Source: Myxococcales bacterium
Lineage (GTDB): Bacteria > Myxococcota_A > Polyangia > Polyangiales > JADJMO01
NCBI GenBank assembly: GCA_016709545.1
Contig: JADJMO010000008.1
Span: 248,001-312,000 of the forward strand
Length of the DNA: 64,000 bases
Reading direction: 5' to 3'
Positions 1 to 10,793 of the stretch are shown here, piece by piece; position 1 is the first letter of the stretch; each line of letters starts with the position of its first letter. The notes under the pieces are model-generated. The model was not told the DNA's origin. It did no database searches and was given only the letters and a program-made list of their open reading frames with translations. The translations under genes were made by a program, and so were the position numbers.

Positions 1-329
1 TTGTCGATCTTCTCGGAGAGCTTGCGGGAGAAGGTGCGCAGGGCGGGCGCGTAGCCGGTCACCCGCTGCACCTGGTAGACGCCCGGGAGATCCTGGGCCT
101 TCACGTCGTAGATCGGGTTGCCGAGGTCGTCCTCGTAGCGAGGGTCCCAGCGGTTGCCGTACGAGCCGTAGAACATGCTCAGCGTCTCGAACACGACCTT
201 GGGTTGGTCGGGCGAGCCGATCACGCGGCGCATGCCGTAGAGCTCGTAGATCGCGAAGATCTCCTTGAAGGCGACCTCCACCTCGATGACGGCGGCCTTG
301 GTCGGCGGCTTCTTCTCGGGCTCGCCCAT
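1..329 (-). CDS. hypothetical protein, C-terminus beyond the window
   Basis: Reading leftward from the ATG at 329, about 109 codons stay open to the window edge, so the C-terminus is missing. The protein starts MGEPEKKPPTKAAVIEVEVAF and has no signal peptide or membrane segment. I do not recognise the family. Its ATG lies one nucleotide after the TGA of the upstream gene (331..1401), so the two are almost certainly translated together. Codon use matches the neighbours. The pairing with a protein carrying a transthyretin-like segment makes a secreted or tail-like complex conceivable, but this is a guess. Confidence 0.7.
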   Translation of the reverse strand, partial: MGEPEKKPPTKAAVIEVEVAFKEIFAIYELYGMRRVIGSPDQPKVVFETLSMFYGSYGNRWDPRYEDDLGNPIYDVKAQDLPGVYQVQRVTGYAPALRTFSRKLSEKID

Positions 330-330
330 C

Positions 331-1401
331 TCAGGCCGCTCCTTCGCCGGCCTGCCAGTCCTCGAACAGCTTGTCGCCCGGATGGTCGAAGTCGAACTCG
401 CCGTAGCCGTGCTCGATCATGTCGGCGTGCATCTCCCGCTCCTGGTCGACGACCTCTTCGTAGCGGACCTTGTCGAAGATCACCTGCGAGATCTCGGCGT
501 CGTCGAAGCGGGTGAGCTTGTAGAGCTTGCCCGGAAGCAGGTTCTCGAACTTGAGCTGCAGGTACTTGTCACCGGGCACGAGGTCGTCCTTGGCCGTGAG
601 CTCTTTCTTGTAGGCACCGTCGGTGCTCTCGAGCGCGTACTTGGGGAACGCCACGTCCGGCGAGGAGGGCATGATGAACGAGATGGTCATCCAGTCCGGG
701 AGCATCACCAGCACGAGGGTCTTGAGCACCTCGCTCTCGACCGAGGCCACGAGGTTCGTGCCGTCGATCTCGACGCGCTCGGGATTCACCGCGTCTTTCG
801 GCGGCTCCTCCGGCTGGGTCTTGTCCTTCCAGCGGGGCTTGATGGCGTCGCGCACGGCCTTCTGGTTGGTGATGCGCGCGGAGCCGAACGACGCCGGCAC
901 GTCGGGCACCTTGATCTTGCCGCTGCCGGGGGTGGTCACCTTCTTGCGCGTGCCCTCGTAGGCGAACTCGAGCTCCACGCCGTCGACGGGCTTGCCCCAC
1001 GCGTCGACCACCATCACCTCGAACCAGCCGAGCTTCTCCTTGGCCGGTGCCTCCTCGTTCTTCAGCGCCTTTTCGGCCTTGGCGCCCGGGTTGGGAGGCA
1101 GCGGGGGAGGCGGGTGCAGCTCCGCGACGCGGTAGAAGCCGAACTCGATCTGCCGCTCCAGCCAGGCAGCGAGGGTCTCTCGGCGGCGGTACTCGTCGAG
1201 CCCGTGCTCGAACGACTGACCGCGGTCGTGGAACAACCGCAGGAGGTCGCGCGCGTTGTGGGGATCGTCGAGCCAGTGCCCCACGACCCCCTGCGCCTCA
1301 CGGATCCCGAGGACACGCTGGTGCTCGGGACTCGACCCGTCGGCGGGCGTGAAGATCTCGTGATCCGTCGCGATGTGACGTAAGCGCAGAGCCCGGCGCA
1401 T
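331..1401 (-). CDS. hypothetical protein with carboxypeptidase-regulatory-like segment
   Basis: A 356-residue soluble protein. The ATG at 1401 is chosen because GGGAGGT stands at proper spacing; the frame is open further upstream but that part does not look coding. The N-terminal ~90 residues are rich in His/Arg/Asp (DDPHNARDLLRLFHDRG), followed by a Pro-rich linker, then a segment with WFEVMVVDAWGKPVDGVELEF and TTPGSGKIKVPD that resembles a transthyretin/carboxypeptidase-regulatory beta fold, where a value is 'decorated' with default parameters. The acidic C-terminus includes EHGYGEFDFDHPGD. The next gene begins 1 nt after its stop. Function is unknown; similar modular proteins in myxobacteria are often found near contractile-injection or type VI components, but no such gene is visible here. 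Confidence 0.7.
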   Translation of the reverse strand: MRRALRLRHIATDHEIFTPADGSSPEHQRVLGIREAQGVVGHWLDDPHNARDLLRLFHDRGQSFEHGLDEYRRRETLAAWLERQIEFGFYRVAELHPPPPLPPNPGAKAEKALKNEEAPAKEKLGWFEVMVVDAWGKPVDGVELEFAYEGTRKKVTTPGSGKIKVPDVPASFGSARITNQKAVRDAIKPRWKDKTQPEEPPKDAVNPERVEIDGTNLVASVESEVLKTLVLVMLPDWMTISFIMPSSPDVAFPKYALESTDGAYKKELTAKDDLVPGDKYLQLKFENLLPGKLYKLTRFDDAEISQVIFDKVRYEEVVDQEREMHADMIEHGYGEFDFDHPGDKLFEDWQAGEGAA

Positions 1402-1657
1402 CCAGCGACCTCCCTTGGGAGGACAGAGTCTATCGGATCCGATCGGCCTTGGGCGACGACAGAAGCGATGGCCGATATTGTCCGATGGCGGTCGCGGCAA
1501 AGCACCCCCGTCAACCTCGGGCCCCTCCGCCAACGCGATGACGCCACATCGGCGCGGCCCAGCCCATTCGGCAACGGTCGAGCCCCGCTGGCGCGGCACG
1601 ACGGGTGCACCGCGAGCCAGTGCGGACCTCCCCACACTCGCCGAAGGACTCCTCCCG

Positions 1658-3385
1658 ATGAACTGGTTCAACAACCTCAAGGTCAGGACCAAGCTGCTCG
1701 CGGCGTTCGCGCTCGTGAGCCTCGTCATGGTGACGCTCGGAGTGCTCTCCGCCGGGAGCCTGCACCGCGTCTCCGACAAGATGCGCGCGATGTACGTGGA
1801 CTACACCGTCCCCGCCACCAACCTCGCGACGTTCGCGTCCAAGCTCTCGCGCTACCGCGCGAACGTCATCAACGGCATGGCTCTCGGCGATGCCGCCCGG
1901 ATCGACGAGCTCGTCTCGAGGCAAGCCAAGCTGCGCGGAGAGATGGAGAAGATCCTCAGGGACTACGGGGCCACGAACCTCGCCGTCACGAAGGACGGTC
2001 GAGACGAGCGGCGCAGCCTCGAGGCTCTGAACAGCCAAGCCCAGGGCTACTTCGCGGCAGCCGAGCACACCCTCGGTCTCGTTCGCCAGGCCGCGGCCGC
2101 CGACGCCGACAAGAAGGTGGCCCTGCACGCCCAGGCCACCGCGTACGCGTCGAACGAGGCCGGGCCCAAGGCGGTCGCGACCGTCGAGGCCTTCGACGAG
2201 CAGTCCGCGATCATCGCCACCATCGCGGGCGAGATGGACGCGGCAGGGGCGAGCGTCGCTGCCTCCGCCACCCGCTGGAACGTCGCGGGGACGGTCTTCG
2301 CGATGGTGCTCTCGATGATCCTCGGCGTGTTCATCGCCAGGAAAATCTCGCAGCCGCTGGCCCAGGCCGTCGGCGTGCTCCGGGCCGTCGCCGGGCGGGA
2401 CCTCACCCAGCGCCTCGACATCGACACGCGCGACGAGCTCGGGGCGCTGGCGGAGGCCATCAACACCGCGGTCGTGGCGATTCACCAGGCCCTGAGCGAG
2501 GTGCGGACGGTCGCCGACGAGCTCGCCACCGCCTCGCAGGAGCTCTCCGGCGCCGCCGACCAGATCTCGAGCGGCGCGCAGGAGCAGGCTTCGGGCCTCG
2601 AGGAGACCGCGGCGAGCCTCGAGGAGGTCGCGGCGACCGTGCGACAGAACGCCGACAACGCCAAGCAAGCAGCGCAGCTCGCCGCGAGCTCGCGGACCAT
2701 CGCCGAGAAGGGCGGCGCGGTCGTCGGCTCGGCCGTCGAGGCCATGGGCGACATCACGCAGTCGTCCAAGCGCATCGGCGACATCATCACGACGATCGAC
2801 GAGATCGCCTTCCAGACCAACCTCCTCGCGCTCAACGCCGCCGTCGAGGCGGCGCGGGCCGGCGAGCAGGGGCGGGGCTTCGCGGTGGTCGCGGCCGAGG
2901 TGCGCGACCTCGCCCAGCGCAGCGCGGCCGCGGCCAAGGAGATCAAGAGCCTGATCGGCGACTCCGCCGAGAAGGTCGCCACCGGCTCGCAGCACGTGAA
3001 CACCAGCGGGGAGACGCTGCGCGAGATCGTCACCTCGGTGAAGCGGGTCACCGACATGATCGGCGAGATCGCCGCCGCCTCCAACGAGCAGACCACCGGT
3101 ATCGAGCAGGTCAACAAGGCCGTCAGCCAGATGGACCAGGTGACCCAGTCGAACGCCGCGCAGACCGAGGAGCTCTCGTCCACGGCGCAGAGCCTCGCGG
3201 GCAAGGGTGAGCAGCTGCAGCGGCTCGTCGCTCGGTTCCGGCTCGACGCCGGCGACGACGCAGCGGTCAGCCGACCGCCCGCGCCGATCACGGTACGGAA
3301 TGCGCCGAAGGCCGCGAAGCCCGCGCGACGTCCCCCGGTAGCCCCGAAGCCGCGACTCGCAGCCGCGCACTTCGAGGAGTTCTAG
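1658..3385 (+). CDS. methyl-accepting chemotaxis protein
   Basis: A 575-residue membrane chemoreceptor. It has a first transmembrane helix at about residues 12-31, a periplasmic four-helix-bundle-like sensor domain (about 32-205), a second membrane helix at about 208-228, a HAMP domain (about 229-282) and a long cytoplasmic signalling hairpin. The hairpin tip that contacts CheA/CheW is clear (DEIAFQTNLLALNAAVEAAR followed by AGEQGRGFAVVA). The C-terminus is a basic Ala/Pro/Lys tail ending in HFEEF. The start MNWFNNLKVRTKLLAAF is chosen because it gives a normal receptor N-terminus; an upstream in-frame extension would be non-coding. The ligand cannot be told. No che genes are adjacent, so it is an orphan receptor. 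A strong hairpin follows the stop. Confidence 0.95.
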   Translation: MNWFNNLKVRTKLLAAFALVSLVMVTLGVLSAGSLHRVSDKMRAMYVDYTVPATNLATFASKLSRYRANVINGMALGDAARIDELVSRQAKLRGEMEKILRDYGATNLAVTKDGRDERRSLEALNSQAQGYFAAAEHTLGLVRQAAAADADKKVALHAQATAYASNEAGPKAVATVEAFDEQSAIIATIAGEMDAAGASVAASATRWNVAGTVFAMVLSMILGVFIARKISQPLAQAVGVLRAVAGRDLTQRLDIDTRDELGALAEAINTAVVAIHQALSEVRTVADELATASQELSGAADQISSGAQEQASGLEETAASLEEVAATVRQNADNAKQAAQLAASSRTIAEKGGAVVGSAVEAMGDITQSSKRIGDIITTIDEIAFQTNLLALNAAVEAARAGEQGRGFAVVAAEVRDLAQRSAAAAKEIKSLIGDSAEKVATGSQHVNTSGETLREIVTSVKRVTDMIGEIAAASNEQTTGIEQVNKAVSQMDQVTQSNAAQTEELSSTAQSLAGKGEQLQRLVARFRLDAGDDAAVSRPPAPITVRNAPKAAKPARRPPVAPKPRLAAAHFEEF

Positions 3386-3401
3386 AGCCAGCGAACGAGC
3401 G

Positions 3402-3432
3402 GAAGGGAGCGTCTCCGAGGGACGCTCCCTTC
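3402..3432. terminator. 12-bp perfect hairpin between convergent genes
   Basis: GAAGGGAGCGTC (3402-3413) and its exact reverse complement (3421-3432) are separated by a 7-nt loop. It lies 16 nt after the chemoreceptor stop and 8 nt before the stop of the convergent DUF4139 gene. No T-run follows on either strand, so it is either an atypical intrinsic terminator or a bidirectional 3'-end stabiliser. Confidence 0.7.
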
Positions 3433-3439
3433 GTCGTCG

Positions 3440-5665
3440 CTAGGTCTTCTTCGGGTCGACCTTCGGGTCGACCTTCGGCTCGTCGTCCTTCTTGAGCGTG
3501 AGCTCGGCGATCGCGTCTTGCAGCCGGATCTTCGCCATCATGAGCTTCTCCTGCTGGTCGACGAGGTCGAGGGTGGTCTTGGAGACCTTGTCGCTCGTCT
3601 CCTGCATCTTCTTCTCGAGGTCCTTCATCAGCGGCCCCGCGCTCTTGACCGCCTTGAGGGTCACGAGCTGCATGTGGAGCTCGTCCATCCGGGTGCGGTA
3701 TTCGCCGAGCTGCTCCTTGGTGGTCTCGATGCGCTGCTCGAGGTTGCCGATCTCCTGCTGGAGCTTCACGATGCGGGCGACCTGCTCCTTGAGCGGGCCG
3801 GCCGTGGCCGCAGACGAGACGTACGCCTTCACGGCGTCGAGCCCGCCCGGCGACCGCAGGTCGATGGTCTTGAACACCGGCGTCGTCTCGGAGATCACGA
3901 TCTCCTTCTTGGCGCCCGGTTCCACCTCGATCCCGAGCACGTGCGCGGCGCCGATCTTCTGGACCGCGACGAAGCCCTGCTCGTCGAGGGTGTAGCCCTT
4001 GGGCACCGTGTGGCGGATGTTGATCTTCGCCTTGTGGGTGAGCCGGTTGTGGAACACGAGCTTGGTCGTGCGCGTGTGCTTGCTCTCGGTGGAGAACACG
4101 CCGCGCTGCACGGCGAGCACGCGGAGGATGTCGTCCTTCTGCCCGTCGTTGGTCTCGACCACGATCTGGCGGTCGAGCGCGAACGGGATGAACGCCGAGG
4201 CGTGCGGCGGGATGGGCTCGCTGATGCCCTCGCCGATGAACTTGCCCTCGCCGAACACGGTGACCGGGCCGCTCTCGAGCGTGCTCTCGGTGGGGTTCTC
4301 GAGGCGGATGGCGCGGAACGGGAAGGTGAGGTTCCCGCGCGGACTCTCCGGGTCGTAGAAGTAGACCACCTCGCCCTTGGTCGAGCCCTTGACGATGGAG
4401 ATCATCGCCGAGTTCGCCTTCTTGACGCTCATCTTGCCCGGCGACTCGAAGTGCGAGGTGCCGATGGGATCGCCCGTGCCCTCGGTGGGGAGGCCCTTCG
4501 GCGGCGCCTTCGGGGTCACCTCGACGATGCGCACGCCGCCGTTCTTGCCGGGCACGAGCCCCTTGCCGACGGCCACGATGTTCTCCGGCGGCACGCCGCG
4601 CGCGATCAGCTGCAGGCGCACCCGACCGGCGCGCTCGAGCGAGGCGCCGGCCTTGTCCACGTCGGCTTCGGTCGCGAAGCCCTCCACGACGACCGGCTTC
4701 TTGCTGGCCGCGAGCTTGTACGCGGTCGCCTCGAACGCCGGGTCCGCGGGCACCGCGGGGGGTGGTGGGGGCGCCGTGGTCGCGACGTTGGGCTGGGTCG
4801 GAATCGACTTCATCTTCCCTCCCCCGCCGGCTCCATATCCAGAACCGGGCTTGGGGTCCGAGGGCTTCTGCGCCGCCGCCGGCGCGCCCGTCACGGGCGG
4901 CAGCTTCTTGCTCGCGTCCGCCAGCGTGATCTTCTCCGCCGTCTTGTCGTCGAGCGTGGCGACCTGCAGCTCGGCCTCGCCGCCGTAGGTCGCGCCTCCC
5001 ATCGGCGGAGCCGTCGCGAAGAGCTCGTCGGCGTGGAGGGTGTCGCGGTTGACGACCTTCACGGACTTGAGGTCGAACTTGAACGAGAGCGCCGAGCTCG
5101 ACCCCACGCCGAGCCGCACGTCGACCCAGTCCTCACCGGAGGTGTTGTCGACGATGGCCCAGCCCTCCATCGTGATCTTGCCGTCGTTGCCGAGCACGAT
5201 GCGGTAGCTCGGCTTCCAGCTCGGCGCCTCGGTCACGTAGGTGAGCTTGAGGTCGTGCGGGGCCTGGCCGCCCAGCCGGATCTCGAGGTCGACGAGGCCG
5301 GTCGACGAGGCGGGCAGGGTGGTCGGATACGAGATCGGCGCCGGCTCCCCGGTCTTGGTGTCGGTCACCGTGAGCGACTTGAGGAAGTCGTCCAGCTTGT
5401 CGGTCGGCACCGAGACCTTGAGGACGTTGCCCTCGACGTGCGCGTAGCGCTCGAAATAGGCGATTCCGTTGCGGTAGACGACGACCCGGCCGAGGGTGGT
5501 GTCGGGGCTCTTCACGTAGGTGGTGGTGGTCGGACCGCAGCCGACGAGCGCAACCAGGCAGGTCGCGCCCAACAGGTGAGCGAAGCGAGCCGCAGGCGAG
5601 CGGAGCGAACGGCGACCGCCTCCATGGGCGGGCGCAACTGCCGACAAGTGGGCGAGGCGTCTCAT
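3440..5665 (-). CDS. DUF4139 domain lipoprotein with OmpA-like insert
   Basis: A 741-residue protein with a lipobox (LVALVGCG) near residue 43, so probably lipid-anchored. After the Cys comes a DUF4139/mucoidy-inhibitor-like beta region (VVVYRNGIAYFERYA; APSWKPSYRIVLG), a Pro-rich linker, then an inserted OmpA-like segment (VVVEGFATEADVDKAGASLE, RLQLIARGVPPENIVAVGKG), the second half of the DUF4139 region (about 400-610), and a C-terminal coiled coil (IVKLQQEIGNLEQRIETTKE) ending in a Lys/Asp tail. The start at 5665 has GGAGGG at good spacing. Residues ~12-32, before the hydrophobic signal core, are encoded by a copy of a dispersed repeat, making the signal peptide unusually long and basic. 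Function in the family is unknown; envelope role inferred. Confidence 0.85.
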   Translation of the reverse strand: MRRLAHLSAVAPAHGGGRRSLRSPAARFAHLLGATCLVALVGCGPTTTTYVKSPDTTLGRVVVYRNGIAYFERYAHVEGNVLKVSVPTDKLDDFLKSLTVTDTKTGEPAPISYPTTLPASSTGLVDLEIRLGGQAPHDLKLTYVTEAPSWKPSYRIVLGNDGKITMEGWAIVDNTSGEDWVDVRLGVGSSSALSFKFDLKSVKVVNRDTLHADELFATAPPMGGATYGGEAELQVATLDDKTAEKITLADASKKLPPVTGAPAAAQKPSDPKPGSGYGAGGGGKMKSIPTQPNVATTAPPPPPAVPADPAFEATAYKLAASKKPVVVEGFATEADVDKAGASLERAGRVRLQLIARGVPPENIVAVGKGLVPGKNGGVRIVEVTPKAPPKGLPTEGTGDPIGTSHFESPGKMSVKKANSAMISIVKGSTKGEVVYFYDPESPRGNLTFPFRAIRLENPTESTLESGPVTVFGEGKFIGEGISEPIPPHASAFIPFALDRQIVVETNDGQKDDILRVLAVQRGVFSTESKHTRTTKLVFHNRLTHKAKINIRHTVPKGYTLDEQGFVAVQKIGAAHVLGIEVEPGAKKEIVISETTPVFKTIDLRSPGGLDAVKAYVSSAATAGPLKEQVARIVKLQQEIGNLEQRIETTKEQLGEYRTRMDELHMQLVTLKAVKSAGPLMKDLEKKMQETSDKVSKTTLDLVDQQEKLMMAKIRLQDAIAELTLKKDDEPKVDPKVDPKKT
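5577..5631 (+). repeat. dispersed TGAGCGAA-hairpin repeat, copy D (inside a gene)
   Basis: Reads TGAGCGAAGCGAGC ... GGAGCGAAC ... CCGCC-TCCATG-GGCGG on the plus strand, matching the other three copies (10.7, 12.6 and 60.1 kb) in order and spacing. Stem 5616-5620/5627-5631, loop TCCATG. Unlike the other copies it lies inside a coding region, the extended signal-peptide part of the DUF4139 gene, and points against that gene's direction. Confidence 0.6.
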
Positions 5666-5695
5666 GATCCCTCCAACGGTGGGGTGTCTCCGCCC

Positions 5696-8157
5696 TTACA
5701 CGTGCGAGGAGGCCCGAGGATCTGACGCCCTCGCGCGCGCCTCCGCCTCGAGGAGGGGGACGCTCTCCTCCGCCGCCTCGGCGAGGGCGCTCGAGAGCGG
5801 GCGCGCCCGCCCGCGGTCTTGCGTGTGGGCCGCCGCCTCGAGGGTGCGCGCGATGATCGCTACCCGCAGCGCGCCGAACGTGGCGGCCGTCGACGCCAGC
5901 GAGTGCGACTCCGCGCCGACCCTGCCGAGCTCCCCCTCGATCGCGGCCGCTACGATCTTCGCCACCCGTGCCCGCAGCTGGGGCAGGAACTCCACGATCA
6001 TCTCGGGCACCTCCTCCCCCATGATCTTCGTGAGCTCGTCCAGCGCCCCGCTGTCGAGGACGTCGAGCTTGAGGGAGCGCCCGGTCTTGCGCGACTGTTG
6101 CCGCCGCGTGTCCATCGCGCGATTGACGGCGCCGAGGAACGAGCCTCGATCGAGCGGCTTCCCGAGGATCTCGGTCACGCCGGCCTCGAGCAGCCGGCGC
6201 CGATCGGCCTCCTGCACGCTCCCCGTGTAGGCGATGATGGCCGGGGCCTCGGGGCGACTGCAGATCCGCCGCGCGACCTCGTCGCCGTCCATCCCCTCGA
6301 GGTGCAGATCGAGGAGGACCAGGTCGACGGTCACGCGGTCGAGCACCTCGAGCGCCTTCTCGCCGGAGGGGGCCTCGAGCACCCGCAGACCGAGCTGCTG
6401 GGCGGCGTGCCGAGCGACCCGCCGGTTGATGGCGTCGTCGTCCACCACCAGCAGCGTGGCGTCGACGGTGGAGGGCGTGTGGTAGCTCGGTCGACGGGTC
6501 AGCGCGCGGTGGGGGGCCTCGAGCGCGGTGAAGAGTCGCGTCGCGCGGGGAGGCAGGAGCATCACCCGCGCCTCGAGCTTGGCCGCGAGCTTCTCGGCCT
6601 CGGCCAGCTGACTCGCGGGGGCTGCGAGGACGAGGCGGCTCTTGAGCCGCAGGGGCGCGAGCGCCTCGGCGCGGTCGAGCCCACCCTCGGTCGTGTCGAT
6701 GACCACGGCGCGCGCGTCGAGCCGACCCGCCGCGAGGATCTCGTCGGCGGTGGTCGAGTGCACGACCCTCGCCTCGATCTCGCGACCGACCGCGAGGAAG
6801 GCCCGCGCGGTCGCCGGACGCTGCGTGATCACCAACACGACCGGCATCCCCATGAGCGTCGTGAAGCGCGGGTTCACCTCCTCGGCGCCGAGCGGGATCG
6901 AGACGCGGAACTCGGTGCCCTGGCCCGGCGAAGAGTCGACGACGATCGTCCCGCCCCAGCTCTCGACGAAGCTCCGCGCGATCCACAGGCCGAGCCCTGT
7001 GCCCGCGCGGCGGTCGACGAGCTCGGCCGAGACCTGCTCGAACGGCTGGAAGATCCGGCCGACGTCTTCCTTCTTCATGCCGCGCCCGGTGTCCTCGACC
7101 GAGATCCACAGCATGGAGTCTTCGCGCGTGATCTCGACGGTCACCGCCCCCTTCTCCGTGAACTTCACGGCGTTGGAGACGAGGTTGCGGAGCACCTGCC
7201 CGACCCGCCCCGCGTCGGCCGGCACCACCGCGGGCACCGCGAGGTCGGCGATGGCGACGATGTCGAGTCCCTTCGCGTCGGCCTCGGTGGCGAAGGTGTC
7301 CACGACGTCGGCGACGAGGCCCCGGACGTCCGTCTCCTTGAGGACCACCTCGACGCGCCCCGCCTCGATGCGCGCGATGTCCAGGAGGTCGCTGAGCAAG
7401 CGCGACAGCGACTCCGCGCTGGTCGAGAGGGCCCGGACGAGCTCGCGCTGGTTGTCGGTGAGGCGGGTGTCGGCGAGCGCGTGGCTCATCCCGAGGATGC
7501 CGTTGAGCGGCCCCCGCAGCTCGTGGCTGGTCATGGCGACGAAGCGGCTCTTGTTCTCGGAGGCCCTCACCGCCGCGTCGTGGGCGCGCTGCACCTCCTC
7601 GGCCTGGGTCTCGATGGTGCGCCGCCGCGACTCGAGCAGCGTGACGAGCGCGTCGCTCGAGGCCCGCCACTCGCTGCCGAACGCGTAGAGGACCAGCGCG
7701 AGGGCCACGACGACGAACACCTGCTCGGAGGGTCCCTGCTGCACGACCGGTCTCCCGAGCCACGACGCGAGCCGCGGGACGGCGACGATGCCGAGGAGTC
7801 CGATCGCGAGCCAGGTCCGCCGGACCAGCGGCCGTCGGAAGAGACCGGTCACGAGCGGCAGGAGGGCGAGGTACACCATCGTGGGGGCGCGCGCGCCGCC
7901 GTTGAGGACGGCGACGATGACCAGCGCCAGGCACGAGCTCACCGCGACGATGGAGAGCGCAGGGATCCGCGGAGCCCTCCGCGCGAGGAGCACTCCGAGC
8001 GTCGCGAGCGCGCAGGCCACGACGTGGACGAGCGCGACGAGGTATCGCTCCCTCACGCGGTGGAGGACCGCGAACCCCCCCCCGGCCAGCGCGACGATCG
8101 ACGAGAAGCGATGCAGACGGACCAGGTCCGTCTGCTCGTTCGGCGCGCCCTCGTCGA

Positions 8158-8161
<4 letters not shown>
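5696..8161 (-). CDS. hybrid sensor histidine kinase (HK - REC - HPt)
   Basis: An 821-residue membrane kinase. The start is GTG at 8161, overlapping the TGA of the upstream kinase gene as GTGA with GGGGGAGGA just before it. About five or six membrane helices (residues ~15-160) form the sensor, followed by a coiled linker and a HisKA domain (VAMTSHELRGPLNGILGMS, His is the phosphorylated residue), a HATPase with N box LVSNAVKF, DTGRGM and GTGLGL. A degenerate receiver-like stretch then precedes a true receiver (LLVVDDD, LVLLDLHLEGMDG) and a C-terminal HPt helix bundle with ESHSLAST. All phosphorelay parts are therefore present in one chain. It is probably coproduced with the Ser/Thr kinase-receiver upstream; the ligand and output are unknown. 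Confidence 0.9.
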
Positions 8162-9517
<1,356 letters not shown>

Positions 9518-9740
9518 CGATGACCCCTTCTGGCTGGCTGGATCGGGACAGATGGACGGCGGTCCTGACGGTCGGTGGGCGCGAGGGCGGACGGCAGCGC
9601 GAGCGCAGGACTCCTGGAAGAGTACGGCCGCGCGCGCGGAGTCTTGAGGTCCGTGTGCAAGGCCGTGAGTGCTCGACCCTTTCGTCATGCGGCCCTGCGG
9701 ACGGGGCAGGACTGGCCTCGGCCTTGCTCTGGGTCTCTAC

Positions 9741-9866
9741 ATGGCCCTCCATCGGCCCGCGCGCGGTGATCCACGATGGCTCCTCGCCCTCTTCGTGGGT
9801 GCCGCCGCGACACAGTGTGGCGAACCAGCGCCAGCCGAGGAGCCGGTGAAGCCATGCGACGAGTGA
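9741..9866 (+). CDS. possible 41-residue lipoprotein
   Basis: A short frame MALHRPARGDPRWLLALFVG followed by a lipobox-like AATQCGEP and an acidic tail ending PVKPCDE. Its TGA overlaps the ATG of the next gene (TGATG at 9864-9868), typical of translational coupling. The hydrophobic stretch is short and no good ribosome site is seen, so it may simply be a leader region. Confidence 0.35.
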   Translation: MALHRPARGDPRWLLALFVGAAATQCGEPAPAEEPVKPCDE

Positions 9867-10705
9867 TGCTCGCGGGTGTGGTGGCCGCGCTCGTCGCGAC
9901 CCGCGCGCACGCCGACATGCCCTACGGCAACGTCGTCGCCCTCGAGGAGGTCACCGTGCTCGGCACCGCACCGGCACGGGTGCGCCTCGCCGGCGGCTTC
10001 CTCTCCTGGGTCGAAGGCGGCGCCTACGACGCGGGCGTGAAGGGCTCGATCGAGCTCGTCTGCCCCGACGGCCACGACGTCGAGTGCCGCGCGCAAGGAG
10101 CCGAGCTCCTGGCCGCGCGCGAACGCGGCGACTGCATCGCGATCGGCTGGGACTCGGCGCCGCTGACGCCGGGGCCCACGCCGGCGAGCTGGCCGCGGCG
10201 GGGCATCCGTGCGCTGCCGGCGAGCGACCCGCTGTGCGTCCGCGCGCGGGCCGCGATGCCCCCACCGCCTCCGCCTCCGCCTGCAGAACCGCCCCGGCCG
10301 CGTGAGCTCCCGCGCACCGAGTCGTACGGCCGCTACCTCCTCATGGTCGACGGGATCAACCTCGTCACCGCGCCGTTCCTGGTCGGGATCGGGGGCTACC
10401 TCCTCGCCGCGCCCATCGTGCACCTGCAACACGACAACCCGGGTCGCGCCGCGATCAGCCTCGGCATGCGCCTCGCCTTCCCGATCGTCGGCGGCCTGGT
10501 TGGCGCGCTGGGCCCGAACGACTGCCCGCGCGAGGCTGTGGTCTGCGTGCCCTGGCCAATCCTGACCGGCCTCGCCGTCGGCATCCTCAGCGCCGCCATC
10601 CTCGATGCGGCCGTGCTCGGCTCCGGCGCGCCTGCTCCCCAGAAGAAGATCTCCATCACCCCTCGGATCGGCCTCGGCTACCTCGGCGCGGCGGTCCAGT
10701 TCTGA
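9866..10705 (+). CDS. exported membrane protein of unknown function
   Basis: About 279 residues from ATG 9866 (a second ATG 12 nt upstream at 9854 is also possible). The N-terminus MLAGVVAALVATRAHA is a signal peptide. A Cys-containing soluble region (ELVCPDGHDVECRAQG, RGDCIAIGW) is followed by a polyproline linker of nine residues and then four or so hydrophobic helices (LVTAPFLVGIGGYLLAAPIV; ILTGLAVGILSAAILDAAVL), ending with a beta-like ISITPRIGLGYLGAAVQF. The polyproline linker plus membrane tail pattern is common in myxobacterial envelope proteins. It is divergent from the kinase pair and convergent with the HEAT-like gene; no family recognised. Confidence 0.75.
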   Translation: MLAGVVAALVATRAHADMPYGNVVALEEVTVLGTAPARVRLAGGFLSWVEGGAYDAGVKGSIELVCPDGHDVECRAQGAELLAARERGDCIAIGWDSAPLTPGPTPASWPRRGIRALPASDPLCVRARAAMPPPPPPPPAEPPRPRELPRTESYGRYLLMVDGINLVTAPFLVGIGGYLLAAPIVHLQHDNPGRAAISLGMRLAFPIVGGLVGALGPNDCPREAVVCVPWPILTGLAVGILSAAILDAAVLGSGAPAPQKKISITPRIGLGYLGAAVQF

Positions 10706-10744
10706 GCCATGGAAGCAACTGGCAGCATCGCTCGATGTCTGTGT

Positions 10745-10793
10745 CGGCCGCCCATGGAGGCGGCCGATACTTCGCTCCACTTCGTTTCGCTCA
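10745..10793 (-). repeat. dispersed TGAGCGAA-hairpin repeat, copy A (stop-codon linked)
   Basis: On the minus strand the TGA stop of the HEAT-like gene (10793-10791) is the first three bases of the repeat: TGAGCGAAACGAAGTGGAG, then an 8-bp perfect hairpin CGGCCGCC/GGCGGCCG (arms 10759-10766 and 10745-10752, 6-nt loop). No T-run follows. It may act as a terminator or mRNA 3' stabiliser. Confidence 0.7.
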
